In this document: piece after piece, positions 45,844-58,122 of the stretch
Layout of the letters: each line of letters begins with the position of its first letter
Position numbering within the stretch: the first letter of the stretch is position 1
Source: Krasilnikovozyma curviuscula
Lineage: Eukaryota > Basidiomycota > Tremellomycetes > Cystofilobasidiales > Mrakiaceae
NCBI GenBank assembly: GCA_014825775.1
Contig: MVAQ01000075.1
Span: 1-64,000, forward strand
Reading direction: 5' to 3'
Length of the DNA: 64,000 nucleotides
The notes under the pieces: model-generated
Databases searched by the model: none
Told to the model about the DNA's origin: nothing
Seen by the model: the letters and a program-made list of their open reading frames with translations, nothing else
Made by a program: the position numbers and the translations under genes

Positions 45844-48551
45844 ATGAAGGTGAGGGAGGGTCGTATACCCCTTTTTGTTCTGTCGTGCAATCCATCTTAA
45901 GCACTGGTTCTTTCTCTAGTATCTCCTGCAGGCCCTCGAGGCACGGCCAGGGTCAACTTCACTAGGAAAGGAGGAGCTCAGGAAGCTGCTGCACGACGTC
46001 CACGATGGCACCGTAAGTTCTCCCTTTCCCTCCTTCGCTTTGTCTCACGCGGACGCTGCGAGAAATATCAAAGAGGCGAAAACTGCATGACAAGATGGGT
46101 GTCGAGCTCGCTGCTGCTTTAAGACCAGCGTGCCGTTTAGTATACTGACTGCTCTTGGTTGTCTGTGGGATTGTACAGAACACGAGAGGAATGGACGATT
46201 GGTACGAGAGCTTGGACAAAATCATCCATGAACTCAAATCCACGCCGTCTTGCCATTGGTTCCTCAAGCCTGTATCCAAAAAGGACGTCAAAGACTATCA
46301 TACAAGTATGTGCCGTCCCACTACCGAGGTTTTGGCCCTCTTCTGACCTGTTGTTGACATTTTGCGCGTAGTTGTTCACCACCCAATGGACTTCCAGACA
46401 CTGCAGAAAAAAGTCAAAACAAAACAATATAGGACCAAAGAGGAGTTTAAGGATGACATCGATCTCATTTGGTCTAACGCGTTGCTTTACAATACTAGCC
46501 CCGTGAGCCCTCTTTTCTAACCTGTGAAACGATCAGCCTTCTCTGACCTAATACCGCTGCCAATCAGGAACATCCTGTTCGTCTGGATGCTATCTCAATG
46601 AAAAGAAAAGCAGACCACCATTTGGAATTCCTCATCGGTCCTCCCTCCAAGCACGAGAAGAAGGCAGCATTGGATCTTGAAATTGAAAATCAACAGCAGA
46701 TCGCAGAAGCATCCGCGCGAGAAGCACAGAGGGAGAAGGAACGACGATTGAAGGGTAAAGGGAAGTTGGAAGATTCTGAGGTTGCTTGGTGGGCATCAGC
46801 GTATGCTGACGACACGCTAGGAGCAGAAGTTCCTCTGGTCGTTCCAATGGCGAAACCGAGGAAGAGAGCCAAGATTCTTGAACCAACAACCAACGGTCGC
46901 AACAATCAACAATCAACATCGCATCATGCAACCTTTAAACCACCTATTCTAGCACCTCCGTCGTCGTCTGCACTCGCGTCCACTTCAACGTCTGCCCAAC
47001 CTTCAAACTCACTCGCAACGCTCATCCAAGGTAACATATCCACTCTCCGACATCTCCGCAGATCACATGCAAAACTAGCCGCTCTTGATGCTCAACACTT
47101 CGAGCCGACAGAAGAAAAACGAACGACGTTCCACCCGATGGAGCGATCCATGGACGAAGACGACGAGATGGTGTTTGCACCTCTGGTGGACGCTTCAGCG
47201 ACGTGTGGGGACGTCCCGCCAGATGTAGCCCTTGATGGACTGAGGAAAGTAACGGGAACGTTGCTTGCTCATGCTGGATTCGATGGTGGAAATCAGTCGA
47301 GTGTCGAGACGTTGACGCATCTTGCTAGTCAATACATTTCTAACTTGGGAAAGACTTTAAGGTTCTATATTGACAACCATGGTCAATCAATGAGTTCTGA
47401 GGTGTGTCTTTTCTTGAAATTTCTTTTCATTGCCTCCTGTGCTCGTGAGTGTGGTGACTGATATTTATTGTACTCATCTGGCAGGAAATGATCCTTCACA
47501 CGCTCTTCGAAAGCGGTGTACCTGAAATTAGGACGCTGGACCGTCACGTCCGAGAAGATGTCAAACGATATGGAACCAAGATCTCTGACGTCGCCCGAAA
47601 GATGGATACTGTTCTGAAGGAATCCACCCTGGGTGCGGCTCTGGAGGACGATATGCTGTTTGCAGGGGACGGCGAAATGTTCATGTCGAACTTCACAGAG
47701 GAGCTTGGAGAAGATTTCTTTGGCTTTAAAGAGCTAGGATTAGATAAAGAGGGTCTGTCGACGTTTTCTGTTCCCGATCGACTTCTGCACGGTCGTACGA
47801 AGAGTCGAAATCCTCGAGACAATGTTGGGTAAGTTCAAGCTACTATTTTTTTGTCTCCCCGACTTCAAATAGCTCTCTTTCTTACTTCTTCCGCTCTTGA
47901 CGCTGTAGCCCTCGTGAGCCGGTTCCAGACTTCCCTCCACCACCACCCTACGTCCCGTTCACGAAGGAAGAAATCCCATCTCAGATTGGCCTTCTTCGAT
48001 CTTTCTATACTGAGCGGTCACAACAACCCGACGGACTAGCAGATGACATGTTCAACCCCGTCCTACTTAAGAAACTCGGCCCATTTGGTCAACCGCCCTC
48101 AACGCATCCCACGTCTTCAACAGCTGCAGCAGCCAAGCGCAAGCTCGCGTCCTCAACTACGATCACCAATGGCGGCCCCTTCGATGGTAAATCCACCAAC
48201 GCGTCCAACTCCGTGCCTGCGAAGAAGAAAAACAAGACGAAGACGCCGGCGGAGAAGGTGCCCGGTCCAGGCAAGGGCAACTGGGTGCGCAAGCCCAAGG
48301 CGGAGAGGGACAAGGAGAGAGCGCTGAAGGAAGCCGAGGCCGCTGCAGCAGCTGGTGGAGTTGCTTTTGCAGCTGGTAAACTTGGCGGCGGGGCTTACGT
48401 GAATGGAAATGGTGTCAATTCTGGCTCGGCGACCGCCGCGTCCACTGCTAACCCGTCGCCGTCGAAGGATTACTACGGCAATGGGTCTTCCAGCCATGCC
48501 GTCAACGGCGATCGGAGCCACAAGAAGCAGAACATGATATCTGTTAATTGA
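45844..48551 (+). CDS. SPT7: SAGA complex subunit Spt7 (bromodomain and histone fold)
   Basis: Scaffold subunit of the SAGA histone acetyltransferase coactivator. The short first exon MK joins YLLQALEARPGSTSLGKEEL, then DWYESLDKIIHELKSTPSCH. The bromodomain follows: FLKPVSKKDVKDYH/TIVHHPMDFQTLQKKV, FKDDIDLIWSNALLYNTSP and EHPVRLDA. A Lys/Arg and Ser-rich linker leads to a histone-fold (BTP) block, GTLLAHAGFDGGNQSSVETL with THLASQYISNLGKTLRFYID, then FESGVPEIRTLDRHV, FFGFKELGLDKEGLSTFSVP and a disordered Ala/Lys-rich tail ending at 48551. Bromodomain plus BTP histone fold in this order is the Spt7 signature. The two-codon first exon is the least certain part. Confidence 0.9.
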
Positions 48552-49416
48552 ATAGTCATTCAGGTACATTGGTGAACTGAAGGTTTGTCGCACTGGTGAA
48601 AAAGTGGCGTTTGGATCAGCGGGAAGAGCATGGACGAATCGATGACTACGACATGTTGAACAGTTCTGGTCGATGAAGGGCTAGTTATCATATCACTCCG
48701 CTTTTGTTCTTTTTCCGCATTGTTGTGTTATTAATATCTGGCGCTCGTTTTACTCTCAGAGCATTTGTTTTGAATTTTGAAAATGCGACAAGCAAGTGAA
48801 TACGATCACGCGAATAGCAGCTACATTCAAGATCCCTGTGCGACTCTGGCTGCCCTCCACAATCACCTGCCACTGCATATAAGGTACGAGTTCTGTGAAT
48901 ATATCTGGCCGCGTCTTCGATGTAAGTTGCAGTCAGCAGCTCTCTTCTGAAGTCGTCGTCGTCTTCGAGCGCTAATCCAGTCAGGGTCCTATGATGGAAT
49001 TCTTTCCCCAATCTTGAAAGAGTAGGGTCCTTCAAGGTGGTGGATACGCTCTGAAACTTATCGTGTTATCTTGATCAAGGTGAGGTACAGTTTTGTTGTT
49101 GTCTCTCGTCCAGCTTGTTCGATTCCAGGATTAGCATCGCTCAGGAGCCATCTATGTTTGCTCCCAACTCTGCTTCTTCCACCGTTTCAACGTGACTGAA
49201 ACCTACGTAGAACTACACTGGATGGTTGGCCCAAACCTAGCCTAACATTCCAGTTTTTCTTACTTGCTTATCGTCCTGCTCAATTATTTGGCGCCGTAAT
49301 TTAGCTCTGCTTCTGACCAGACTCCTTATTTCTCCCGGGTTTAGTACCAAACCCTCAAGGAGTGTAGGAGCCAACATTAAGAAAGATTCTATTAGCCCTT
49401 TCAGCCCTGAACCGTC
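48552..49416. other. spacer between SPT7 and the F-box gene
   Basis: 865 bp in tandem orientation. It should hold the SPT7 3' UTR and the F-box gene promoter. A minus-strand open frame (48688-49035) has no usable ATG near its beginning. A T-loop-like TTCGATTCC near 49127 has no matching stem or acceptor arm. Confidence 0.4.
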
Positions 49417-52400
49417 ATGATACCCATAGGTCCATCCTCTCCCGAGTCGTCTAGCCGACGGGGCCATTCCTCGTCCTTCTCGTATTCATCGTCGTCTTCC
49501 TCATCGTCCTACCAAAACCAAGATTCGCTCTTCTCACTCTCACCAACCAATACAGAATCATCCTTCTCAAGCTTCGAAGCCCGCCTCTCATCAAGCTCGT
49601 TCAACAAAGGCAAAGGTCGAGAGAGAAGCTCGTCTGTCACGAGTTCCGCGAGTTGGAGTGAAGCTGAGGGGGGGATAGCTGAGGAAGACGGTGAAGATGA
49701 AGAAGAGATAGTAGTTCGTCAAGATAAAGGTAAAGGAAGGGTTCAGCATGATGACGATAGCTCAGACGATAGCGATTTGGAAGGGGTTGAGGATTTGGCG
49801 GCAACCGTCGTACTTCAGCCAAGCCAGCATGCTGCTATCGCCTCCCCGCCGGCCTACCTTACTCCAAACCTTCCTCAAGAATTATATCAAGCTGCTCCAA
49901 CCTCCTCTGTAACATTTCCAACCGCTGATTCGCCGCCCAGGTCCATTGCAGAGTTATCTCCGCAAAACACAATCATACCCCGCTCGAGAGCCTCCTCCAC
50001 CCTCATTCCCGGTCTCAACTTCAACAACAGCAGAAGATCACGGTCACCTAGCGAGAAATCCTCAGCATCAGCTTCAAGCTCCAAACTGAGCACTTTCAAA
50101 ACTAAATTGAAAGCCAAGCTGAGCGTGCACAAACGACGAGGCTCCGACGCTCTCATCCCTACGGATAGTGATTCAGCAGCCATAGTCCAATTCCCTTCTA
50201 AAGCGCAATCATCAGTATCACTCAGCTTAATTCCTCCTCTTCCCTCAGCAGCAGCAGCATTCACAATCGTTCAAGACTCAATCCCATCACCTTTGGGAGA
50301 CATCAAGTCGCCTATACCAACTCGACCTTTCTCCGGTACCGGAGAGATTCGGCTGGGACCATCACGACTGAAGGACAGATCTTTCTCAGCTCCTATTCCC
50401 GTGACACTCTCGACGACGGCTATCTCGGTCATTACGCGCTCGGTCTCACCTCCGAGCGTCAGTTGCAACTACTTTGACTCGACGCTGCCGAGGGAGCTCA
50501 AGTTGGCAGTGATGAAGGAGTTGTTAACCATGTTTGAGTGGGACGAGGAGTTGAGAAAGGCGTGGCTGAATGGGAGGAAGAAGTGGACTGGGTTTGAGGA
50601 AGGGAGAAGGGAGTTGTTGAGATTGAGTAGAGTTTCCAAGTCTTGGCAGTCCATCTGTTTGGTAAGTTGTAGAGCAACTTTCTTGAGCAGAGTTTGCAAC
50701 TAACTGGTGATGGTACCTCAGGATGGTCAACTCTGGATGGATTTGAACCTCAGATCCTTCGCTTCTTTCCTGCCTGCCTCGGCTCTTGTGAGATTGGGCA
50801 ATGAAGCTGGACACTTCGCAAAGTCGTTGAGTACGTCAGTTTTTCTTAGATACGCTTAGATATGGTGTCAGACACCAGCTTATTAAGCCTCCCATTCTAG
50901 ATCTTCGTGGTTACTCAGCGTTGCCATCGACGACTCTCCACTCATTGGCTCTTGCAACGACTGGTATCTCCAGCGAGATCGTACTTCCTCTCTCGAGCAC
51001 GTTCGACACGGAAAATCTTACGCGACTAACTGTTCTTGACCTACAAGGTTGTAGGACGTTCTCAGCAAACTCGATTGGACATCTCCTCGCCAAGGTCTGT
51101 AGTGATTCCACAAGAGCTGTCTTACGCTTTGATGCTTACTCTGACTGTACTCATTCAGAGCCCCTACTTGCTTCAAGTCAACTTAAAAGCGATCGACATC
51201 ACTAGTAGCACACTAGAGATCCTTGTAACTCACTGTCCAGAAGTAGAATCACTGGACATTTCTCGCTGTCGCAAGGTCAGCGCCCGAGGCTTTTCTACCG
51301 TCTTTACCAAATCGACGTTCCCATTGAAAACTCTCCGAGCATCTGGGCTGAAGGATGTCGACATCAACTTTATGAAGGGTCTTGGTCGAGCCCTGCCGGC
51401 TCTGGAAGTCCTGGACCTCAGCCGCTGCGAAGGACTCGGTAACCTGGAGCTTCGGGCGTTTGTGAAGTGGTTTGAAGGACAAGCCAAAGCCAAGATTCCT
51501 TTTAGTGAAAAAGTGAGAGGATCTTCGACAGGTGCAAGCTCATCAAAGTTCGTCCGGCGCGAGACGCGCCTCCGACACCTCAACCTCTCCAACTGCCCAT
51601 CCATCAACGACGCGGGTATCGGCTACCTCGCATACACATGTCCCGAGCTAGAATTTCTTGAACTTGCCAACTATGGCCATAGGATGGGTACAGATGGGCT
51701 GGAGAAGCTACTCAAGACGACGCCAAAAATCTCAAAGATTGACCTCGAGTGCGCTTCCCATATCACGGATCGTATCCTCTCTGTCTTGACGCCTGAGCCT
51801 TGGATGTTCGATGGAGAAGCTCCAGGGACCAAACTTGACACGTTGATCGTCAGTGGAGCCGAATTGCTTTCTGGCGCGGCCATGGTCAGCTTGGTGGAGG
51901 GGTGCAAGAAGTTAAGGGTTCTTGAAGCGGATGTGAGTGGACCTCTATCATTTCTTTTCACCCTATTCTGTAGGAGTAACCTTTGAATCTTTTGATAGAG
52001 TACGAGAATCAACGACGTCGTCATCAAGAAGTTCATCTTGAGCCCACACCGAATGCCCAGCAAGTCACTCACAGCCGTCGACGTCCGCTCTGTGACGCGT
52101 TCATGTGTCGTCGAGCTTGAGGCCCACACGCGCCCTAGATCAGGGTTCCCAGGGTCTCCTTTCAGCCCGTTCAAATATGCCTGCGCTCCCACCTCTGGAC
52201 CCGAAGTGCATCTACCGGGTCGTATGGAACTCGACGCATCGATGCCGACGCTCAAGACATTTTGGGGGTGGAGCCTTGTAGATGTCGTTAGGAAAGAGAG
52301 GGAGAAGAGGGAGAAGGAGGAAGAGAAGTTGGCGTTGATGATGACTTCGCCGGCTTCTGCGGGCAGTGATTCAGGTGCTAGGTCGAGGTCGAGGCCATTC

Positions 52401-52481
52401 ACGAGGAGGTCCTCGACTTCGGATATCTTGAGTGGGTATGATTACTTGGACGCTACTCCCCCAAATTGTATGGTAATGTAA
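49417..52481 (+). CDS. F-box / leucine-rich-repeat protein
   Basis: Probably a substrate receptor of an SCF ubiquitin ligase. The start is MIPIGPSSPESSSRRG at 49417. About 330 residues of Ser-rich disordered sequence precede the F-box-like region STLPRELKLAVMKELL...LLRLSRVSKSWQSI/CLDGQLWMDLNL. That F-box carries an insertion of about 30 residues in its middle (TMFEWDEELRKAWLNGRKKW). LRRs of the cysteine-containing type follow: LTRLTVLDLQGCRTFSANSI, VESLDISRCRKVSARGFSTV, LEVLDLSRCEGLGNLELRAF, RHLNLSNCPSINDAGIGYLA and KISKIDLECASHITDRILSV. A charged tail ends at 52481. Resembles Amn1/FBXL-type proteins; substrate unknown. Confidence 0.85.
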
Positions 52482-52817
52482 TGGCTCTGCTGGAGAGGTC
52501 GAAAAGCCTTGCATCGCTAAATTGCGAGCCGCTTGATATCTCTTGAATTTTATGATTGTCCATCTTTTTTTTTGGTCTTTCCGATCTTTTACTTGCTAGC
52601 CATAATTTAATTGTAATTCGGCCTGTTTCTATCTTTAATCTTCTTACAGTTGTAGCTATTTCATACATCTATTGTCCGAGCATTCCATCTCCCTATACAG
52701 TGAACGATCTAATCTTCCTTTTCGTCCTCTTATCGCACATAGTCTATACCTGTATTTCTTTTAATAAATTTACTCATCTGAAATGTTGCTTTGGAACTGC
52801 TCCCACCGCAATCTGAT
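52482..52817. other. convergent 3' spacer
   Basis: 336 bp between the F-box stop and the fructosamine-kinase stop, with T-rich and A-rich tracts (about 52560-52780) fitting 3' ends on both strands. No gene seen. Confidence 0.4.
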
Positions 52818-53859
52818 TCAAGAGACAATGTCGCTCCATTCAACCAAACTCCTCATGATGGCAATCGCGCCACTTCGGTAGCCCCCAAACATCAAGTGGT
52901 GGTTCAAGTGATGATACAACTCATACAGCTTCTGTCTTTTCTCGTAGTATGGCTGTGATCGAGCGTGGATGGAGTGATACGTGTCGAAGAATTCGTATGA
53001 AAATCCTGTCAAGTTTGATATCAATCGGTTGCAATAAGTGAGTTTCAAGGACAAGCTATCGAAAAATATGTTGACGAGCCTACCACCAAACATGTGCATG
53101 ATCCCCAAGTCGGCTTCGCCGTGGCCGTAGTATGCAGCGGGGTCGAAGATGGCTGCTTTGCCAGTTGACCTATCGAGACCTGCGTTGCCGCTGTGTTGTA
53201 CGTGACTCCTATCAGCGAGGAGTGTAGAGGGTGGAAAGCGATAATATAAGGGAAAGCTTTTACCTCCAGAGATCACCATGCAGCAAGACGGGTCTGGGAG
53301 CAGGTTCAAAGTTGTTCAGCAGCTTTGGGATCACACGTTCCTTCATCTTCTCCCACAAATTACTTAGCTCCTCATCACCACCACTCTTCTTATCGTTAAT
53401 CCTTCGTACCATGTCACCCAGTCTTCGCTCAGTGAAGAATTCTTTCCAGCCAATCGTCCATGTGTTGTCCTGCTTGGTCGCTCCACAGAACGTCGGAACA
53501 TCAAAGCCGTACTGTTCCACACCAGCTGTAGGCTCATGGAGGTTGGCGAGAGATGCAGCGAGGTCCCTCTGGCCTTCTCTAGTGAGGGATGTCAGGTCGA
53601 GGTACGACGAGATCATGACACCCGATTTCTGGTCCAAACCCCACAGTTTAGGAGCAAACCCCTCAATCTTGTCATTGAACAGCTCTAAGGCTCTTGATTC
53701 TGCTATCAACTGCTCAGGTTGGGAGGGCGAGATCTTGTAAAAGTACTTCTGGTGCGTCGATCTGTTCTCGAGGACTGTCGAGGAGAGGCGTTGAAAGGAA
53801 TCAGAAGGAGCCCCTGCGAGGTCGCGCAGATAGGGCTCGAGGAGAGATGGGATCGACAT
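52818..53859 (-). CDS. fructosamine/ketosamine-3-kinase family protein
   Basis: Members phosphorylate ketosamines on glycated proteins so that the sugar falls off, a repair of glycation. The start is MSIPSLLEPYLRDLAGA at 53859. Kinase-like blocks are HQKYFYKISPSQPEQLIAES with the ATP-site Lys region, EGFAPKLWGLDQKSGVMISS, ASLANLHEPTAGVEQYGFDV, the catalytic LLHGDLWRGNAG (joined across an intron near 53211-53262) and FDPAAYYGHGEADLGIM with the metal-binding Asp. It ends LVEWSDIVS at 52818. Length of about 300 residues is usual for the family. It lies head to head with an aldo-keto reductase across 179 bp. Confidence 0.92.
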
Positions 53860-54038
53860 TGTTCGGGTGTGCAAGTTGGTAACAGTCAGACTTTGCTGCA
53901 CTCGAAAACTGCTCAAGGTAAGTAGAACTGCCGCCACGACTTCTCGGCGGCGTCAGGCTCACTTCCTCCTTCTTCCCTCCGACTCGGATGATCCTCCTAA
54001 GTCACATTTCCCTGCTGACTCTGATATCGAGAAGAGCC
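53860..54038. promoter_or_regulatory. shared divergent promoter FN3K-like / aldo-keto reductase
   Basis: 179 bp between the two start codons, so both promoters must overlap. The two products could both answer carbonyl or glycation stress. No specific stress-factor site could be assigned by eye. Confidence 0.5.
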
Positions 54039-55283
54039 ATGTCGACCAGCACGTTGTCCCTCCAGACAACTATCACAGTGAGCTTCCAATCAGCTAGACG
54101 ATAATTGGTCTAATGAATCACTAACCCCCGTGTTTCGCTGCGTTTGAGCTCAACGATGGTGTCCAGATTCCGCAACTTGGGCTGGGTGTGTATGAAATGA
54201 CCAACAACGAGTGCTTCAAGGCGGTTACTTGGGCTCTCGAGGTGAGTTGCAGCGGAAAATACAGCTTGAATTGCGACTTTGCTGAAACGCTGTACTTTCA
54301 CCCACGTCAGGCCGGATACAGGCATATCGACACGGCGAAGTGTTAGTCCACTTGCACTTCTTCTGGATGAATAGAGGTTTCTCACTATAGTTTGAGGTCA
54401 TTATAGGGTACGACAATGAAGATGCGACCTCAAAAGCCATCTCCTCGTTCCTCTCAACCAATCCCTCCGTCCAACGATCCGATATTTTCTACACAACAAA
54501 GCTGAAATCCAACAACGGGTACGCACAGGCCGTCCAAGCAATCAAAAGCTCTTTGGCCTTAGCTCCGGAAGGCATCATCGACCTCTATCTGATGCATTCT
54601 GCAATTGGAGGGAAGGCGCGCCGGTTGGACTCTTGGAAAGCGTGCGAGGAAGCCAGGGCGAGAGGAGATCTGAAGAGTATTGGAGCGAGTCGGTTTTCCA
54701 CCATATCAGGCGGGTTTTGCTTCTGACTTGGATGACAATTTCGCGTCTCAGGTGTCGAATTTTGGTCTCGCCCATCTCGACGAGTTTATTGAGAACATGG
54801 AGAGTGGGAGGGCCACACAATTACCCAGCATCAACCAGATCGACTTACACCCTTTCATGAATCGAGAACAGATTGTGGAGAAATGCAGAAACAACGGGAT
54901 CGCCCTCCAGGTCAGTGTTGTCCTTTCTGCATTCGCACACCTCAAAGTTGCAAAGAAAGCTCAACCAATGCCCACTATTATAACAAACCAACCTGCTTGT
55001 TATTTCTGTACGCCAGGCATGGGCGCCTCTGGTCCGAGGCGAACGGTTCGACCATCCCGTCATCCTGCGCATTGCCGCATCCCACGCCAAGTCGCCTGCA
55101 CAGATCCTCATCCGATGGTCTCTTCAAAAAGGGTTCATTTGTATCCCTAAATCCGTCAGCCGGGAGCGCATAATCGAAAACGCGAAAGTGTTTGATTTCA
55201 AACTGGGGGAAAGGGAGATGGAAGAGTTGTGCGAGCTGGAGGAGTATTTGGTGACGGACTGGGACCCGACAGATACACGGTAG
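54039..55283 (+). CDS. aldo-keto reductase
   Basis: NADPH-dependent reductase of aldehydes and ketones. MSTSTLSLQTTIT joins LNDGVQIPQLGLGVYEMTN across an intron whose acceptor is GAG, after a CTAAC branch site. The tetrad is visible: Asp in AGYRHIDTAKW, Tyr in WYDNED, Lys in FYTTKLKS, His in LYLMHS. LKSIG/VSNFGLAHLDEF, INQIDLHPF and the cofactor block IPKSVSRERIIENAKVFDFK follow, ending WDPTDTR at 55283. The SIG/VSNFG join requires an intron with a GC donor (54685-54751, GCGAGT...CAG); no GT donor keeps the frame. Other introns are ordinary. Substrate unknown. Confidence 0.9.
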
Positions 55284-56393
55284 AGTCTGATTCTTTTCCT
55301 CATTGAGCGAGGTTGGGGATGTTGAAGCAAACGATGAAACAGGAAGTGATTGGTCGGAAGAGGGCATAGTGATATCAGGAGTTAAATTAGTCTTTGATAA
55401 TTGAGAAAATCCAACTGCAACACATAGAGATATTGGTGATTATTTAATGCCGTATCCCTGGGAGCTACGAGAGTTCGCGTAACTCTGTATTTGCTCCTGA
55501 TTTTAAATGTAAAATCGTCCACTGCGTTTTTCCAAGTGTAACTTCCTTTGAGAGAAGTAAGCGCTTGAGAGAGCATAGAAAACCAAAAAGAATCACTGAA
55601 TTAACTATTGTAGAAGATAATGAGAAGTCATTATTGTCAACTGGATGGGGATGGTGAAAACAAGATCAAAGTTGGAGGTTACGTCTGGGGGAGACTGGGA
55701 GAGGAAAGGCAACAAAAACCTGGAAACGGAGGGAGCGTGCTAAAATTTGAGATGATGTTCATAGCGAATAGGTAATAGAGATAACTAACACAAGAAAAAC
55801 AACTGACGAAACGAGATGCGCAGCGGTGTTTCTGACGAGCAAAGAGATCATCAGCAAGTCCGGCAATATCTAAGAGAGGCTCATCAAACGGCTGTCAGTC
55901 GAGGTTAGCCCTTAATGTACCTTAGACCTTAATGTACCAAAGCGTTTCCAGTCTTGAAGGAGTGAGATCGGAAGGTGCAGAGTTATGTTGGTGCAGTCGA
56001 AATCGGACGCCTTGCGGTCCTCGTCGGTCGAGCACCCGTTATATCCAGAGACTCTTCTATAGTTGTTCCTAATTATGGAAGATTGAACCCTCTAGCGAAA
56101 AGCAAGTGATCGGTACTTTAGGAAAAAGGAGTAGCAAGGAAAAAGGGAAGCTTCAGGAGCATGCCGCTCAGAAAACAGTCGCCAGTTTCCTAGCCCGAGA
56201 CCATCAACGTCAAATTCGAGCACCCTTTATATTAAGCAAAAGGGGAAAAGGTTCTGTTTTCAAGCTCTTGTAGTGCTCCAGCTGCACGCACGTCCTCTCT
56301 TTTTTCCGATCGTTGAGAAATCAACCCTCAACGGTTCATGCCCAAGATCAGCACGTCTCTTCCTACTTCTCATCGCCTATAGCACCCTCATTG
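55284..56393. other. 1.1-kb spacer without recognised gene
   Basis: Lies between the aldo-keto reductase stop and the ureD start, both plus strand. It contains a 12-bp direct repeat, CCTTAATGTACC, at 55910-55921 and 55927-55938. A short stretch near 55750 (ATGATGT ... CTGA) mimics snoRNA boxes without a recognisable guide. The 3' part should be the ureD promoter. Confidence 0.4.
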
Positions 56394-57624
56394 ATGTCAA
56401 CCTTCCATGAGCCTCTGAAACTCTCTGCTGGATCAGGCACCATCCACCTCCTGTCGACACTGCAGTTCGCCTCCCTCTCGTCAACGTATCCACTACGGAT
56501 TTTATCGCCAGCCTTCTCACCTTCCCCAGAGGGACAGCAGAGAATCAGAGAGGTTTACCTGCTGAGTTACGGTGGTGGACTCATCTCGGGTGATAGGACG
56601 TGGGTAGAGGTGAAGCTAGATGCTGGTACGTTTCTGTTCCACTTGGGTGCTACTGCCTTCATCCTCGTGACGCACCGGAAACTAACGAGGATTATCTTTC
56701 TCGAAGAAGGTGTTGCTCTTGTTGTTCTCACCCAAGGAACAACGAAAGTCTTTAAGAAACGATTTGGCAGTCGATTGGTCGACTCGGTCGTACCTGACAG
56801 CGTCACCAAATCAGTCGACACAACTCAGACGATGTAAGTCCAATGTCCTCAGAAGAAGGTTGCAGTTGTTCTGACCAAATCCGACCCATTTTATTCAAAG
56901 TATCGCCACCCTTGAAGCAAACTCAACTCTTTATCATCTGCCCTCACCCACCTCGCTATACTCTCGCTCGCGCTACAAGCAACGCCAGCGGTTTAATCTT
57001 CCAACTTGTCACACGTCATCGCTGGTAGTATTCGACTGGTTCACGAGTGGGCGAGAGAAGGGCAACGTGAATGAACGGTGGGAGGCGGATAGGATAGAGC
57101 TGTGGACCGAAGTCTGGTTTGGAGATAGAAAGAGAGGCTGGGTGGACAGAATGGTCTTGGAAGATCTGAACTCGGCTTTGTCAACTCCTTCAACATCCAC
57201 AGACGAAGAACGAGAACCACCGACAGAACGCCGGCCGCCTACAACCCCCATCAATCCTAACAACCTCCTCGCAGGAATCCAAAAACCGGTTGCTTCCACA
57301 AAACCAACATCTTATTCAGCCCAGCTCCTACCCTACTCAATATACCTTACTGTCTACCTCACTGGGCCTAAGTTCCAGCCCTTGATCACGCACCTTCTAG
57401 CTCTCTCTAACCACCGATCTAATGTCCTTATCCGCGTACCCAAGGTCCCTCTCGATGTCCTTTGGAGTGTCTCGCCAGTCGGCGGTGATGGACCGGGAAG
57501 GAGTGCGGTTCTGCGAGCGGCAGGGATGGACGTCGAGAGATTGAAAGAGTGGGTCGATGATGCGCTGGGAGGAGAGATGAGAAAGTTGGTTGGGAAGGAG
57601 ATTTGGGATAGGGCACTGACTTAG
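56394..57624 (+). CDS. ureD: urease accessory protein UreD
   Basis: UreD helps load nickel into apo-urease. The ATG at 56394 (MSTFHEPLKLSAGSGT) is preferred because the longer open frame begins with TTG. Family blocks: REVYLLSYGGGLISGDRTWV, then DAG/VALVVLTQGTTKVFKKRF across an intron near 56626-56709. A second intron splits TQTM/IATLEANSTLYHLPSP. Then LVVFDWFTSGREKG, RIELWTEVWFGDRKRGWVDR, and a C-terminus ending GKEIWDRALT at 57624. Urease activity is typical of basidiomycete yeasts and supports the taxonomic guess. No other urease gene is in the window. Confidence 0.93.
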
Positions 57625-58122
57625 ATGGACGGCTTTAAGATGCCTACTAGGGAAAAATTAGCAGGGTGTCTAAACAAATGGGTTGCCTCATCAGTTTGAA
57701 AGCACTCTCTGTCTTTCTCTCACACTTAATGTTTTCAATCATTAAACCACCCAGCCAAACAGTGTCTGGTTGTTTCTTGAGTCACCCCCTCGTGTCGAAT
57801 CTTGCGTTCTTTTTTTTGCTGTGTCTCCATCATTCAGCTCATTGAGTAAAATATCTCAGACTTTACATCTTTCCTGTCTGTCTTCTGCTCCATCAACCCT
57901 GAGATATCGAGAAGCAACCTAGGTCGACTTTCTCAAAAGAGACGACCCCAAATGAAAGACAAAAGACACAACCCACCAACGACTCTGTGCTTTACATCTA
58001 CAGCCGCCCAAAATCCCTGTTTCGAATTCACGTCATACCTCAAGGTTATTTTTTGTTCTGAAGTCCTCTTATCCCGCGCCGTCCTCTGCATGGTTGCTTA
58101 GTTCGAGAAGGCTAGAATACAG
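57625..58122. other. 3' region after ureD
   Basis: About 500 bp, T/C-rich, with no recognised gene. It precedes a candidate small open reading frame on the plus strand that overlaps the end of ERB1. Confidence 0.4.

Noticed and set aside
48688..49035. Minus-strand open frame between SPT7 and the F-box gene
   Set aside because: Begins with TTG, its only Met is near the end, and no upstream exon joins sensibly.
49120..49150. TTCGATTCC resembling a tRNA T-loop
   Set aside because: The flanking bases do not form the T stem and no acceptor or anticodon arm is present.
55750..55845. ATGATGT ... CTGA pair in the spacer before ureD
   Set aside because: No terminal stem and the bases before CTGA match no rRNA segment I know.
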